Shown piece by piece: positions 8,423-18,731 of a stretch of 64,000 nucleotides of DNA. The stretch's first letter is position 1. The number at the start of each line of letters is the position of its first letter. Origin of the DNA: Acidobacterium sp. (GTDB lineage: Bacteria; Acidobacteriota; Terriglobia; Terriglobales; Acidobacteriaceae); the NCBI GenBank assembly GCA_027315385.1, contig DAHUYD010000061.1:24343-88342 (forward strand). Reading direction: 5' to 3'. The notes under the pieces are model-generated. The model was given only the letters and a program-made list of their open reading frames with translations. It was not told the origin of the DNA and made no database searches. The translations under genes were made by a program, and so were the position numbers.

Positions 8423-10687
8423 CTGGGCGACCCGAAACATCGCCGCGCGACTCTCATTTTGCTGGCGGCAGCGGGCTTTTTGCTGCTGCTGTTGCTGCTG
8501 GCGCTCAACGCATTCAATGTGCGATCCCTGAACCCGCGGACGACGGCGCAGATTTTTCTCATGACATCGCTTTCCGTAGTGGTGTTTCTGCTGTTCGTTA
8601 CGGTGCTGGTGCTGCTCCTTCGAAATCTGATTAAGCTGCTGGCCGAGCAGCGGAGCCAGGTGCTTGGAGCGCGGCTGCGGACCCGGATGTTTGTCGGCGC
8701 GCTGATGCTTTCGTTTGCGCCCGCGCTTTTCATGTTTCTCTTTAGCTTTCTTCTCATGAACCGTTCCATTGACAGGTGGTTTTCGCAGCCCGCCCTTGAA
8801 GTACGCGAGGACTCGGCGCAGATCGCCATGGAACTCTCGCACTACGCCTCGCTGAACGCACGGGCTGAGGCGGAGAGCATGGCACGCGCCCCGGCGCTGG
8901 CATCCGCGCTGGAACGCGGGAACATACCCGCCATGGTGGATGTAATGCGAGACCACCAGACCAGTCTGGAGGGCGGGTTTGCCGTTATGTACCACGACGC
9001 GGTGCCCGTAGCCACCTACGAGCTTCCACAGACATCAGGACCCGCGGAGGTCCATTCGTGGCTCAATCGCAAGGATATCCAGCGGATTGGCGCGGGGCAG
9101 CCGCTCACCGCGCCGATTCTCCGCGCCGCCGAGCGTTCGGACGAGCCGATGCTGGATATCGCGGGTTCCGATTATGCGCTGGGCTCGGCCAGCCTGGACG
9201 GCGGGGGGGTGATCGTGGCGGCTCTCCCGATGCCGGCCGGGATGCGCGGCATCATGGCCGATCTAAGCAGCGACGCCAGCGAGTATTGGGCCTTGTACCG
9301 GCAGCGCCGGATTATCCGCGCCACTTATTTTTTGCTGCTCCTTATGCTGACGGCGCTGGTGTTCTTTGCGAGCAGCTGGCTGGCGCTGTTTGTTTCGCGG
9401 CGGATTACCAGCCCCCTGGAGGCTCTGGCCGACGCGATGGACGCCATCGGCAAAGGCGACTACAGCCATCGCGTGACCGCGGAAACCAGCGGCGAAATGG
9501 GCGAGCTGGTGAGGAGCTTCAATCACATGGCGGCGGACCTCGAGCAGAGCCGGCGAATCGCGGAGACCTCGTCGCTGGAAGTGTCGGCAGCCAACCTGGC
9601 CCTCGAAACCCGCCGCAGGGAACTGGAGACAATACTGGAGACCATTCCCTCCGGAGTGGTCACCCTCGATGCCCGCCGCCACGTGCTGATCGGCAATCGT
9701 GCCTTCGCTGACCTGATGGGCGTTCGGAGCTTTCCCGACCTGTCCGGCGCGCCTCTCGAGGCATTGCTTCCCGAAGAGCTTTCCAGCGAGGTGATCCGCC
9801 TTGAACGCCGCGCTCACCGGATGGGTGTCGCCTCCGCGGAGGTTGAGTTGCGTTCCACGCGCGGCATAATGCATGTGGCCGTTACCATTGCGGCGGTGGG
9901 AACCGGAGCTGGTCAGGGTTCGATTCTGGTGATGGAAGACGTGACGGATTTCCTGCATGCGCAGCGGCAGGCGGCATGGAAGGAGGTGGCGCAGCGAATT
10001 GCCCACGAGATTCGCAACCCGCTAACGCCAATTGCGCTGTCGGCGGAGCGCATCCGGCGCCACGTGGATCGCACCGCGCCGGAATCGCCGGGCGTAATTC
10101 GTAAATGCTGCGATGCGATTCTGGGGTCCGTGGAGACCCTGCGAACTCTGGTTGGCCAGTTTGCGGCGCTGGCGGAGTTCCCTGTGGCCCATCCGCGCTC
10201 TGCCAGTCTGAACGAGATTGTTGAGAGCGCCCTGCTGCTTTTCGAGGGACGCATTCACAATATGCGCGTGGAAAAACGCCTCGACGCCACGTTGCCGCCC
10301 GTCATGGCCGATCCCGAGGCGCTGCGCCGCGCTCTGGCCAACCTCATCGATAATGCGGCGGAGGCGATGCGCGAGAGCCTGCTTCGCGTCCTCTCGATTG
10401 AGACCTGCCCCGGCGAACGCCAGGGGATGGCGGAAATCATGATTGCAGACACCGGTCCCGGAATCACCGAGGACATGCGGGAGCGGCTGTTTCTGCCCTG
10501 GTTCTCCACGCGCCAGCGCGGAACGGGCTTGGGCCTTTCCATCGTCGCCAAAATCGTGCAGGATCACGGCGGGTCGATTCGCGCCGAAAACAACGTGCCC
10601 GCCGGCGCGCGCTTTATCATCGAACTGCCGCTCGCCGAAAGCGGAGTGGCGGAAAGTGCGACGGCCACGGCGCTGAGCAGGGCCTGA
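8423..10687 (+). CDS. ntrY: NtrY-like membrane sensor histidine kinase
   Basis: Membrane kinase: N-terminal helices within residues about 10-110, an extracytoplasmic sensor region to about 290, another membrane segment, HAMP (ITSPLEALADAMDAIGKGDY), PAS (LETILETIPSGVVTLD), HisKA with His528 in AHEIRNPLTPIAL, and HATPase (NLIDNAAEAM, DTGPGI, GTGLGLS). Architecture and the NtrX-like partner 13 nt downstream match NtrY. The start is unusual. No in-frame ATG or GTG exists between the upstream stop (8393) and the first membrane helix. CTG at 8423 follows GGGAGGA by 6 nt and adds a basic stretch (PKHRR) before the helix. The next candidate, TTG at 8459, has no ribosome binding site and would start inside the helix. 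What it senses is unknown. Confidence 0.88.
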   Translation: MGDPKHRRATLILLAAAGFLLLLLLLALNAFNVRSLNPRTTAQIFLMTSLSVVVFLLFVTVLVLLLRNLIKLLAEQRSQVLGARLRTRMFVGALMLSFAPALFMFLFSFLLMNRSIDRWFSQPALEVREDSAQIAMELSHYASLNARAEAESMARAPALASALERGNIPAMVDVMRDHQTSLEGGFAVMYHDAVPVATYELPQTSGPAEVHSWLNRKDIQRIGAGQPLTAPILRAAERSDEPMLDIAGSDYALGSASLDGGGVIVAALPMPAGMRGIMADLSSDASEYWALYRQRRIIRATYFLLLLMLTALVFFASSWLALFVSRRITSPLEALADAMDAIGKGDYSHRVTAETSGEMGELVRSFNHMAADLEQSRRIAETSSLEVSAANLALETRRRELETILETIPSGVVTLDARRHVLIGNRAFADLMGVRSFPDLSGAPLEALLPEELSSEVIRLERRAHRMGVASAEVELRSTRGIMHVAVTIAAVGTGAGQGSILVMEDVTDFLHAQRQAAWKEVAQRIAHEIRNPLTPIALSAERIRRHVDRTAPESPGVIRKCCDAILGSVETLRTLVGQFAALAEFPVAHPRSASLNEIVESALLLFEGRIHNMRVEKRLDATLPPVMADPEALRRALANLIDNAAEAMRESLLRVLSIETCPGERQGMAEIMIADTGPGITEDMRERLFLPWFSTRQRGTGLGLSIVAKIVQDHGGSIRAENNVPAGARFIIELPLAESGVAESATATALSRA

Positions 10688-10700
10688 GATTCCGTTCCCT

Positions 10701-12065
10701 ATGCATCACGTTCTCATCGTTGATGACGAGGCGGAGATTCGCGAGTCTCTGGAAGAGATTCTGCGCGAAGAGGGCTATGCCGCCGCCAGTGTCGGTACGG
10801 CGGCCGAAGCCATAGCCCAGGCACGCGAGCCCATTTACGATCTGCTGCTGCTGGATGTCTGGCTACCCGATCGGGACGGGCTGGAAGTGCTGCGCGAGAT
10901 TCACGCCCTGGACGCGGAAGCGCGCCCCGAGGTCATCGTGATCTCGGGGCACGCCACGATCGAGACTGCGGTGAAGGCCACCAAGTTGGGAGCCTTCGAC
11001 TTCCTGGAAAAGCCTTTGACCCTGGATCGCACGCTGATTGTGGTGAAGAACGCGATAGAGGCGCGGAGGCTGCGCACGGAGAACCTGGAATTCCGGCGGC
11101 AGTTGGCGCTGGAACGGCAGATTACCGGAGAAAGCGTCCAGGCCCGCGCTCTGCGGCAGCAGATCAGGCTGATGGCGCCGACCAACGGGCGCGTGCTGAT
11201 CTATGGCGAATCCGGTTCCGGCAAGGAACTGATCGCGCGCGCGATCCATACGGAAAGCCTGCGCTGTGATCGTGTTTTTGTGGAATTGAATTGCGCGGCT
11301 ATTCCCGAGGACTATATCGAGAGCGAGCTGTTCGGCTATCGCCACGGCGCGGTTCCGGGCGGACCGCCGGAGAAACGCGGAACCTTCGAGCGAGCCAACG
11401 GAGGAACCCTCTTTCTCGACGAAGTGGGCGACATGAGCCTGAAGACGCAGTCGAAAGTGCTGCGCGCCCTTGACGAGCAGCGATTTGTCCCGGTGGGCGC
11501 AACCCAGCCGATCAGCGTGGATGTGCGCGTAATCGCGGCGACGAACAAGAACCTGGAAGACGAGATTGCGAAGGGGAATTTTCGCGAGGACTTCTTTTAT
11601 CGCCTCAATGTCATTCCTTTTTACGTGCCCCCCTTGCGCGACCGGCGCGAGGATATCGCGCTGCTGGTACGCGAGTTTTTGCTCGGCTTCGGCCGCGAAT
11701 ACGGGCGCCCGCGGGTGGAGATCGACGACGCGGCTCTGGAACTGCTGCGCCACTACCACTGGCCTGGGAACGTGCGCGAACTCAGGAATGTCGTCGAGCG
11801 AGTGCTGATCCTCAATCCGCAGGCTAGGAGGATCGAGCGGCGGCACCTTCCCATGCTGGTGCATCGCAGCGCGGTCCGCACCGGGGAATTCGATACCCTG
11901 CAGCAGGCTCGCGACGCCTACGAGCGCGAATATATTCTGCGCAAGATCGACGACTGCAACGGGAACATGAGCCGCGCCGCGGAAACGCTGGGACTGGAGC
12001 GCAGCCATCTGTACCGCAAGATGAAGGCTCTGGGCATCGCGCTGCGAGAGCCGGCCGAGCGGTGA
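10701..12065 (+). CDS. ntrX: NtrX-like AAA+ response regulator with altered sigma-54 loop
   Basis: Receiver domain (phospho-acceptor Asp52; SGHATIETAVKATKLGAFDFLEKPL is the NtrC/NtrX pattern), AAA+ domain with Walker A GESGSGKE (about 169-176) and Walker B GGTLFLDEVGD, and a C-terminal Fis-type helix-turn-helix (MSRAAETLGLERSHLYRKMKALG). The loop that should read GAFTGA and touches sigma-54 reads GAVPGG at residues 216-221, so the essential Phe and Thr are gone. ATPase and DNA-binding parts look intact. It may therefore regulate without sigma-54, as described for Rhodobacter capsulatus NtrC, which lacks GAFTGA and works with sigma-70 polymerase. It follows its kinase by 13 nt. Confidence 0.9.
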   Translation: MHHVLIVDDEAEIRESLEEILREEGYAAASVGTAAEAIAQAREPIYDLLLLDVWLPDRDGLEVLREIHALDAEARPEVIVISGHATIETAVKATKLGAFDFLEKPLTLDRTLIVVKNAIEARRLRTENLEFRRQLALERQITGESVQARALRQQIRLMAPTNGRVLIYGESGSGKELIARAIHTESLRCDRVFVELNCAAIPEDYIESELFGYRHGAVPGGPPEKRGTFERANGGTLFLDEVGDMSLKTQSKVLRALDEQRFVPVGATQPISVDVRVIAATNKNLEDEIAKGNFREDFFYRLNVIPFYVPPLRDRREDIALLVREFLLGFGREYGRPRVEIDDAALELLRHYHWPGNVRELRNVVERVLILNPQARRIERRHLPMLVHRSAVRTGEFDTLQQARDAYEREYILRKIDDCNGNMSRAAETLGLERSHLYRKMKALGIALREPAER

Positions 12066-12074
12066 AGCGTTGTT

Positions 12075-12941
12075 TCAGGCCAGCGTGATCACCGTGATCT
12101 CCGGAGGGCAATTCAGGCGGAACGGCACGCCAACCGCGCCGATGCCCCGATTTACATAGAGTTGTGTCGGCCCGTGACGAAAGAGTCCTTCGACATAATG
12201 ATGGCCGTAGGGCGGAAGCGCCAGCGGCGGCAGAAACGGAAGTCGCACCTGTCCTCCATGCGTGTGGCCGGAGAGCATCAGGTCCGCATTGTAGCGGGCG
12301 ACCTCGGGCAGGATATCGGGTTCGTGCGCCAGCACGATCACCGGCTCCGTGCCGGTCGTGGCCGCGGCGGGAATTGCGGCGGCGGGGTTCGCATCCTGCG
12401 CGCAGGCGCTGCCCAGCCCCGCGAGCCACAGGCGCTCATCGTCGCGTTCCAGGGCTACCGCCTGGTTGACCAGCACCGGAATGCCATGTTCGCGCAGCGG
12501 TCCGGTCACATAGTCCGAGCCGATCGTCATGTCATGGTTGCCCAGGCTGGCGTATCGCAGCGGGCACTCGACCCCGCTCAGGATGGCGGCGCACTCCGGC
12601 ATGTGACGCCGTGGATATGAATACGGATACGGACCGTAACTGATGAAGTCTCCGGTCATCACCACCAGATCGGGCTTCAGCCGGTTCACATGGCGCACCA
12701 CATCGCCCAAAAACCAGCCTTCCGTGTAGTCCGCGTAATGAAAATCGGAGATCTGTACGATGCGCATCCCTCGAAACGCGTCGGGCAGGCGCGCGAGGCG
12801 CAGCGTGTGCTGCTCGATGCTTAATTCGTGGCGCGAGATTTCGCCGGAGTAGAGGACTGCGCCACCCAGCAACGCGGCGGACAGACCAAGAAATGATCGC
12901 CGGGTGAGGCGGAGTCCCTGATCTGTACTGGGTGTTTCCAC
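12075..12941 (-). CDS. Tat-exported metallophosphoesterase
   Basis: Calcineurin-like phosphoesterase of the YkuE/YaeI type. Metal-ligand motifs appear in order: QISDFHYAD, TGDF, GNHD, AHEPD and SGHTHGGQ. The N-terminus carries a twin-arginine signal (TRRSFLG, Arg14-Arg15, then a hydrophobic stretch), so it acts outside the cytoplasmic membrane. A GTG start is inferred because it places the Tat motif correctly; reading upstream in the same frame only enters the neighbouring BON gene. Members of this group include YaeI/LpxG-type enzymes that act on phospholipid or lipid A precursors. Substrate is not predictable. It is convergent with the regulator gene. Confidence 0.85.
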   Translation of the reverse strand: METPSTDQGLRLTRRSFLGLSAALLGGAVLYSGEISRHELSIEQHTLRLARLPDAFRGMRIVQISDFHYADYTEGWFLGDVVRHVNRLKPDLVVMTGDFISYGPYPYSYPRRHMPECAAILSGVECPLRYASLGNHDMTIGSDYVTGPLREHGIPVLVNQAVALERDDERLWLAGLGSACAQDANPAAAIPAAATTGTEPVIVLAHEPDILPEVARYNADLMLSGHTHGGQVRLPFLPPLALPPYGHHYVEGLFRHGPTQLYVNRGIGAVGVPFRLNCPPEITVITLA

Positions 12942-13090
12942 TTCTTCATCATACGGGCGGGCCCCGCACGCGTCGGCTTCAAAGGATACAGAAGGAGCCA
13001 CTCCTGTTTTGGACGCGAACAAACGCGATCGGGAAACCAGCGCGGCAATGAGGCCGGGAGCTGACCCGGCCTCGCCTGGCAGAGGTGCGC

Positions 13091-14212
13091 CTAGTACGGG
13101 TAGCCGTAGTAGTAGGGATAGGGCGGTGGCGGAGGCGCGTAATACGGATACGGCGGCGGATACATGGGCCTGCGCTGCAAACGCGGAACGCTGGCGGCAA
13201 GCCGCCGCGCTTCCTGCCAGGAGACCGGCTGCACAGTAACCGCCTCGGCCAGATGGAAATTCAGCATCGCCTCGGGGGGCAGGAGCACGCGCGGTCCGTT
13301 CGTCGCGCCTGAGGCCAGCAGGCCCGCGCCGCCGCCAGCCAGCGCGCCAAATGCCGCGCCGGGGCCGCGACCGATAAGGCCGCCGATAAGAGCACCCACC
13401 AAAGCTCCTCCTACCGTGTTCGTGGCCGTGTAGCCGGCTTTGTTCGGGCTCTTGCTGGACCACACATCGGTTTCAAGCGGATACGTGTTGCCGCCCAGTT
13501 GTAGTTGCGTGAGGCGAAGATCCAGCTGTCCGTCACCACCGAAGCGCCCCGGCTGCTTCACGTCCGCCACGACGCCCTGAAGGACCGCGCCGCGCGGAAT
13601 TGCGAGCACGTTGCCCTCATAGATGTCGCTGGCGACCGTGACCTGGAAGGGAACCCCAGGCTGCAGTTTCGTCACGTCCAGCGTCTCGCTGGTGCGAATC
13701 TGTAGCAGCGTGCCCGCGGGAATTGTCACCGGACCGCTGGGCGGCTGCGCATCGGATGTGCTGCCATAACCCTGGTAAGGCGTACGCGCGGCGGGCTGCG
13801 TGGTGGTCTGATCCGGCGGTGGAGGCGGAGGGATTTGCGATGACCCCTCCGGAGCGGCCGCCGCCGGCGGATTCGCAGGCGCAGCCGGAGTGGGTGCCGG
13901 CGCTGGCTGGCTCTCCCCCGGCAGCCGAATGTTGTCCGCGATTCCAATCACTCCAGGCACGTTCGCCACCGCGGTTTCAGCCTCCTGCCGCTGCTGATCC
14001 GTCTGCACAACGCCGCTCAGGACAACTTCGCCGTTTTGCACCGTGGCGGTGACGTGCTGGCCCTGCAGCGCCGCATCTTTAGCCAACGCGCTGTTCACGG
14101 CACTCTGCAGGTCGCCGCTTTGCGCTATTGCGGTGGGGATGCCGAGGCACGCGGCGAGCGCCAGCACCGCACCGGCCGCGAAGTATGATCTCGAATAAAA
14201 GTGCGCCTTCAT
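13091..14212 (-). CDS. BON-domain protein with glycine zipper and Pro/Tyr-rich tail
   Basis: Exported protein: signal peptide about 1-31 (ending AIAQ-SG), one BON domain about 32-95 (LQSAVNSALAKDAAL, VTATVQNGEVVLSGVV, GIADNIRL), a Pro/Ala linker, a beta-rich region starting VTIPAGTLLQI, a glycine-zipper segment (VGALIGGLIGRGPGAAFGALAGGGAG), and a striking Pro/Tyr-rich C-terminus (YPPPYPYYAPPPPPYPYYY). BON domains bind membranes and phospholipids. From the second domain on it is paralogous to the lipoprotein at 7.5-8.3 kb. The start follows a GGGA purine run and yields a clean signal sequence. Likely an envelope-associated structural protein. Confidence 0.87.
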   Translation of the reverse strand: MKAHFYSRSYFAAGAVLALAACLGIPTAIAQSGDLQSAVNSALAKDAALQGQHVTATVQNGEVVLSGVVQTDQQRQEAETAVANVPGVIGIADNIRLPGESQPAPAPTPAAPANPPAAAAPEGSSQIPPPPPPDQTTTQPAARTPYQGYGSTSDAQPPSGPVTIPAGTLLQIRTSETLDVTKLQPGVPFQVTVASDIYEGNVLAIPRGAVLQGVVADVKQPGRFGGDGQLDLRLTQLQLGGNTYPLETDVWSSKSPNKAGYTATNTVGGALVGALIGGLIGRGPGAAFGALAGGGAGLLASGATNGPRVLLPPEAMLNFHLAEAVTVQPVSWQEARRLAASVPRLQRRPMYPPPYPYYAPPPPPYPYYYGYPY

Positions 14213-14379
14213 AATCCCGTGTCCCTCGCGCCTCGGCTGTTGCCGTTCGCGTCCCCGTTCCTGCAACCCCGGGGTGGTCGGTATTCGGACGCGGCTTTGC
14301 CCGAAGCGTCACCCTTTCCAACACTTTATTGGATGAAATGTTCCGCGAAAAGCGCCGAAAAATGAGACGCTCGGATGGA

Positions 14380-16026
<1,647 letters not shown>

Positions 16027-16092
16027 CGTCTCCTCCATCGTACGCCGCACAGGGCACGGAAGCGCAAGCCCGCACGCTTGCCGCAGCCCCTG

Positions 16093-17529
16093 TCAGGCCG
16101 GGTTTGACTGCATGGCGAAATCGCGGGCAGCGGCCAGCAGTTTCTGTACGGAGTCCCGGGAGCACGACTCCGAGTAGATGCGCAGCAGCGGCTCTGTGCC
16201 CGAGGCGCGCAGCAGCAGCCAGGTCCTGCCGGCATTTGGTTTCGACTTCGCGTCGGGATTATCGAGCCATAACTTGATGCCGTCGAGGGTCTCCACCTTC
16301 TCCACCTTCATGCCGGCCATCTCCGTCAGCCCCGACCTCGCCCGGGCAATGGCCGCATTCTTCAGGGTGTCGGAAATGTGCAGGTCGATCCGGCCGTACT
16401 GATGCTCGCCATATTCCAGCTGAACCCGCGCCACCAGTTGTCCCAGCGTTTTCTTCTCCTCAGCCATGATGTTGGCCAGCAGCAGGGAATTGAGCAGCCC
16501 GTCGCGTTCCGGCAGGTGGCGCTTCAGGCCGATGCCGCCTGACTCCTCGCCGCCGATCAGTATGTCCTCAGTGAGCATGAGGTCGCAGACGAACTTGAAT
16601 CCGATGCCATGCTCGTGCAGACGCCGGCCGTACCGCGCCGCGATGCGGTCGAGCATCGACGTGGTGTTGAAGGCGCGGGTCACGTCTCCGGGCCACTGTT
16701 TGCGCTCCAGCAGCCACTGCAGAAGGACCGCGTATATCTTGTGCGGATCGACAAACTTGCCGTCCTCGTCGACTGCTCCGATGCGGTCGGCATCTCCGTC
16801 GGTGATGAAACCTGCATCGCATTTTCGCTCGACGACAACGTCCTGGCAGGCACGGATATGCGGCTCGATGGGCTCGGGATTGATCCCCGGAAAGAGCGGA
16901 TCGTGATTGGCCCGAATCTGCACGTAGTCGACGCCGATCTTCGAGAATATCCCCGCCAGGATGCCTGCGCCCGCTCCGTACATGCAGTCAATCGCAATGC
17001 GGAAACCCGATCTCGCAATCAAATCGAGATCGACAAAGCGCTCGATGGCTTCGACATAAGGCGGAACAAAATTCACGCGCTCCATCTTTGCGGGCTGAGC
17101 CGCGGGCAGCGGTTTGCCCAGCATCGACTCAATCTCCGCCATGATGGAGGGGCTGCCCGACCCACCGTAGGAAGCCTTGTATTTCACGCCGTTCCACTGT
17201 GCGGGATTATGACTGGAGGTGATCATCACACCCCCGGCCGCGCCGCGATGCTTTACGGCATAGGACAGCGCGGGAGTGGGTGTGATGCGGTCGGCCAACT
17301 GCACCGGAATGCCGGCGCCGGCGAGTACTTCGGCAGCGGCAGCCGCGAAGGCTGGTGAGCCGAAGCGCGTGTCGAAGCCCACGCAGACGCCTTTGCGTGG
17401 ATCTTCCTTCGCAAGAATATAGCTGGCGATGGCTGCGGCCGCAGCGCGAACGTTGGTAAACGTGAAGTCATCCGCGATAATGCCGCGCCATCCGTCCGTG
17501 CCAAACTTTACGGGAGATTTTTCAGTCAT
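16093..17529 (-). CDS. Phosphoglucomutase/phosphomannomutase
   Basis: Alpha-D-phosphohexomutase. Phosphoserine loop TSSHNPAQWNG, metal-binding loop DGDADRIGAVDEDG, sugar-binding loop GGEESGGIGLKRHLPERDG and phosphate-binding RASGTEPLLRIYSE are all present; 478 residues is typical. Position between manC and pgi makes phosphomannomutase (mannose-6-P to mannose-1-P) the likely main role, although such enzymes often also act on glucose phosphates. It starts with GTDGWRG near residue 10 as in the family. The manC gene ends 47 nt upstream. Confidence 0.93.
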   Translation of the reverse strand: MTEKSPVKFGTDGWRGIIADDFTFTNVRAAAAAIASYILAKEDPRKGVCVGFDTRFGSPAFAAAAAEVLAGAGIPVQLADRITPTPALSYAVKHRGAAGGVMITSSHNPAQWNGVKYKASYGGSGSPSIMAEIESMLGKPLPAAQPAKMERVNFVPPYVEAIERFVDLDLIARSGFRIAIDCMYGAGAGILAGIFSKIGVDYVQIRANHDPLFPGINPEPIEPHIRACQDVVVERKCDAGFITDGDADRIGAVDEDGKFVDPHKIYAVLLQWLLERKQWPGDVTRAFNTTSMLDRIAARYGRRLHEHGIGFKFVCDLMLTEDILIGGEESGGIGLKRHLPERDGLLNSLLLANIMAEEKKTLGQLVARVQLEYGEHQYGRIDLHISDTLKNAAIARARSGLTEMAGMKVEKVETLDGIKLWLDNPDAKSKPNAGRTWLLLRASGTEPLLRIYSESCSRDSVQKLLAAARDFAMQSNPA

Positions 17530-17575
17530 GGGCTGGAGTGCTTCCCGTTCTTTCGTCCTGGTATTGAACGCTCTC

Positions 17576-18688
17576 TCAGGTTAGATTTTCCTGGCCGCGC
17601 CCGGCCAGTTCCTTCACCACCTTGCCCACATCCTGGGAGTCATGGCGGGTTGTGATCAGCAGGGCGTCGGCAGTTTCCACCACCACGAGATCCTGCACGC
17701 CCACCAGCGCCACCAGTTTACCCGGGCTGTAGACGTAATTGCCGGAGGCATTCAGCGCGACCGACCCGTTCGCATCCAGAACGTTCCCGCTCGCGTCGGC
17801 CGCGCCCCGCTCTACGCGGTATTCGTGCAGCGCCGTCCAGGAGCCGAGATCGTTCCACCCGAAGCGCACGGGCAGGCAGTACAAGTTGGAATGATGCTCG
17901 CCCATCGCCGAGCGTGGCTCGAGAATCGCATAATCCACGCTGATGTTTTCGCATTGGGGATACAGTTCCGCGAACACACGGTTGAATTCCGGCGTTCCCC
18001 ATGCCGCCGCAATCTCTTCCAGCAGGGGCGACGTCTCCGGCAGGTGCTGGCGTACGGCATTCGCCAGGGTGCGCGTTCCCCAGACGAACATGCCGCTGTT
18101 CCAGAAATAATTGCCTGCCTCCACAAACTCTTCCGCGCGCTGGCGGTTGGGCTTCTCGGTAAACCGGCGGACGCGCAGGATGTCCTCCGCGCACGACTCC
18201 CCGGTTTCGATGTAGCCGTAACCGATTTCCGGGCGCGTCGGATGGATTCCCAGGACGACCATATTGTCGCCGGCCGCGGCCAGCTCGACAGCTCGGCGAA
18301 TGGTCGCGACAAACTCGGCCTCGCCGGCGATGACGTGATCGGAAGGAAAGATGCCGAGGACTCCCTGGGGGTGTAAACGCTCCAGGAGAAAGGCTGCCAG
18401 CCCGGCCGCCGGGGCGGTGTTGCGCGCGGCCGGCTCGCAGATGACCTGTTCGGCGGGGACGCACTCAAGCTGGGTGCAGATGGTCTCAGAGAGAAGACGG
18501 TTGGTAATCACCCAGACACGCTCCGCGGCGGCCAGCGGCGCCAGCCGGTCCAGAGTGCGCTGGATCATGGTGCGCTCGCCGTCGAGGGCCAGCACCTGCT
18601 TGGCGTGGGCTCGGCGGCTGCGCGGCCAGAAGCGTGTGCCGCTGCCGCCGGCGAGAATTACCGGGCAAAAATCGATCGGGTCGGCCAT
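17576..18688 (-). CDS. manC: Mannose-1-phosphate guanylyltransferase
   Basis: Forms GDP-mannose from mannose-1-P and GTP. The pyrophosphorylase signature VILAGGSGTRFWPRSR with the downstream HAKQ lysine lies at the N-terminus. FPSDH, GYGYIETG, FTEKPN and the WNSGMFVW segment follow. At 370 residues it is the monofunctional type without the C-terminal isomerase cupin, consistent with a separate manA just upstream. The ATG at 18688 follows GGAGA and starts directly before the signature; a longer frame upstream is overlap with manA. Second gene of the GDP-mannose operon. Confidence 0.94.
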   Translation of the reverse strand: MADPIDFCPVILAGGSGTRFWPRSRRAHAKQVLALDGERTMIQRTLDRLAPLAAAERVWVITNRLLSETICTQLECVPAEQVICEPAARNTAPAAGLAAFLLERLHPQGVLGIFPSDHVIAGEAEFVATIRRAVELAAAGDNMVVLGIHPTRPEIGYGYIETGESCAEDILRVRRFTEKPNRQRAEEFVEAGNYFWNSGMFVWGTRTLANAVRQHLPETSPLLEEIAAAWGTPEFNRVFAELYPQCENISVDYAILEPRSAMGEHHSNLYCLPVRFGWNDLGSWTALHEYRVERGAADASGNVLDANGSVALNASGNYVYSPGKLVALVGVQDLVVVETADALLITTRHDSQDVGKVVKELAGRGQENLT

Positions 18689-18731
18689 CCAGGTCTCCAG
18701 CGCGAATGGTACAGCGGTTGCTGCCGTCTTT

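Noticed and set aside
12942..13463. N-terminal extension of the metallophosphoesterase by about 170 residues
   Set aside because: The extension overlaps the BON gene antisense and would hide the Tat signal; a GTG start fits better.
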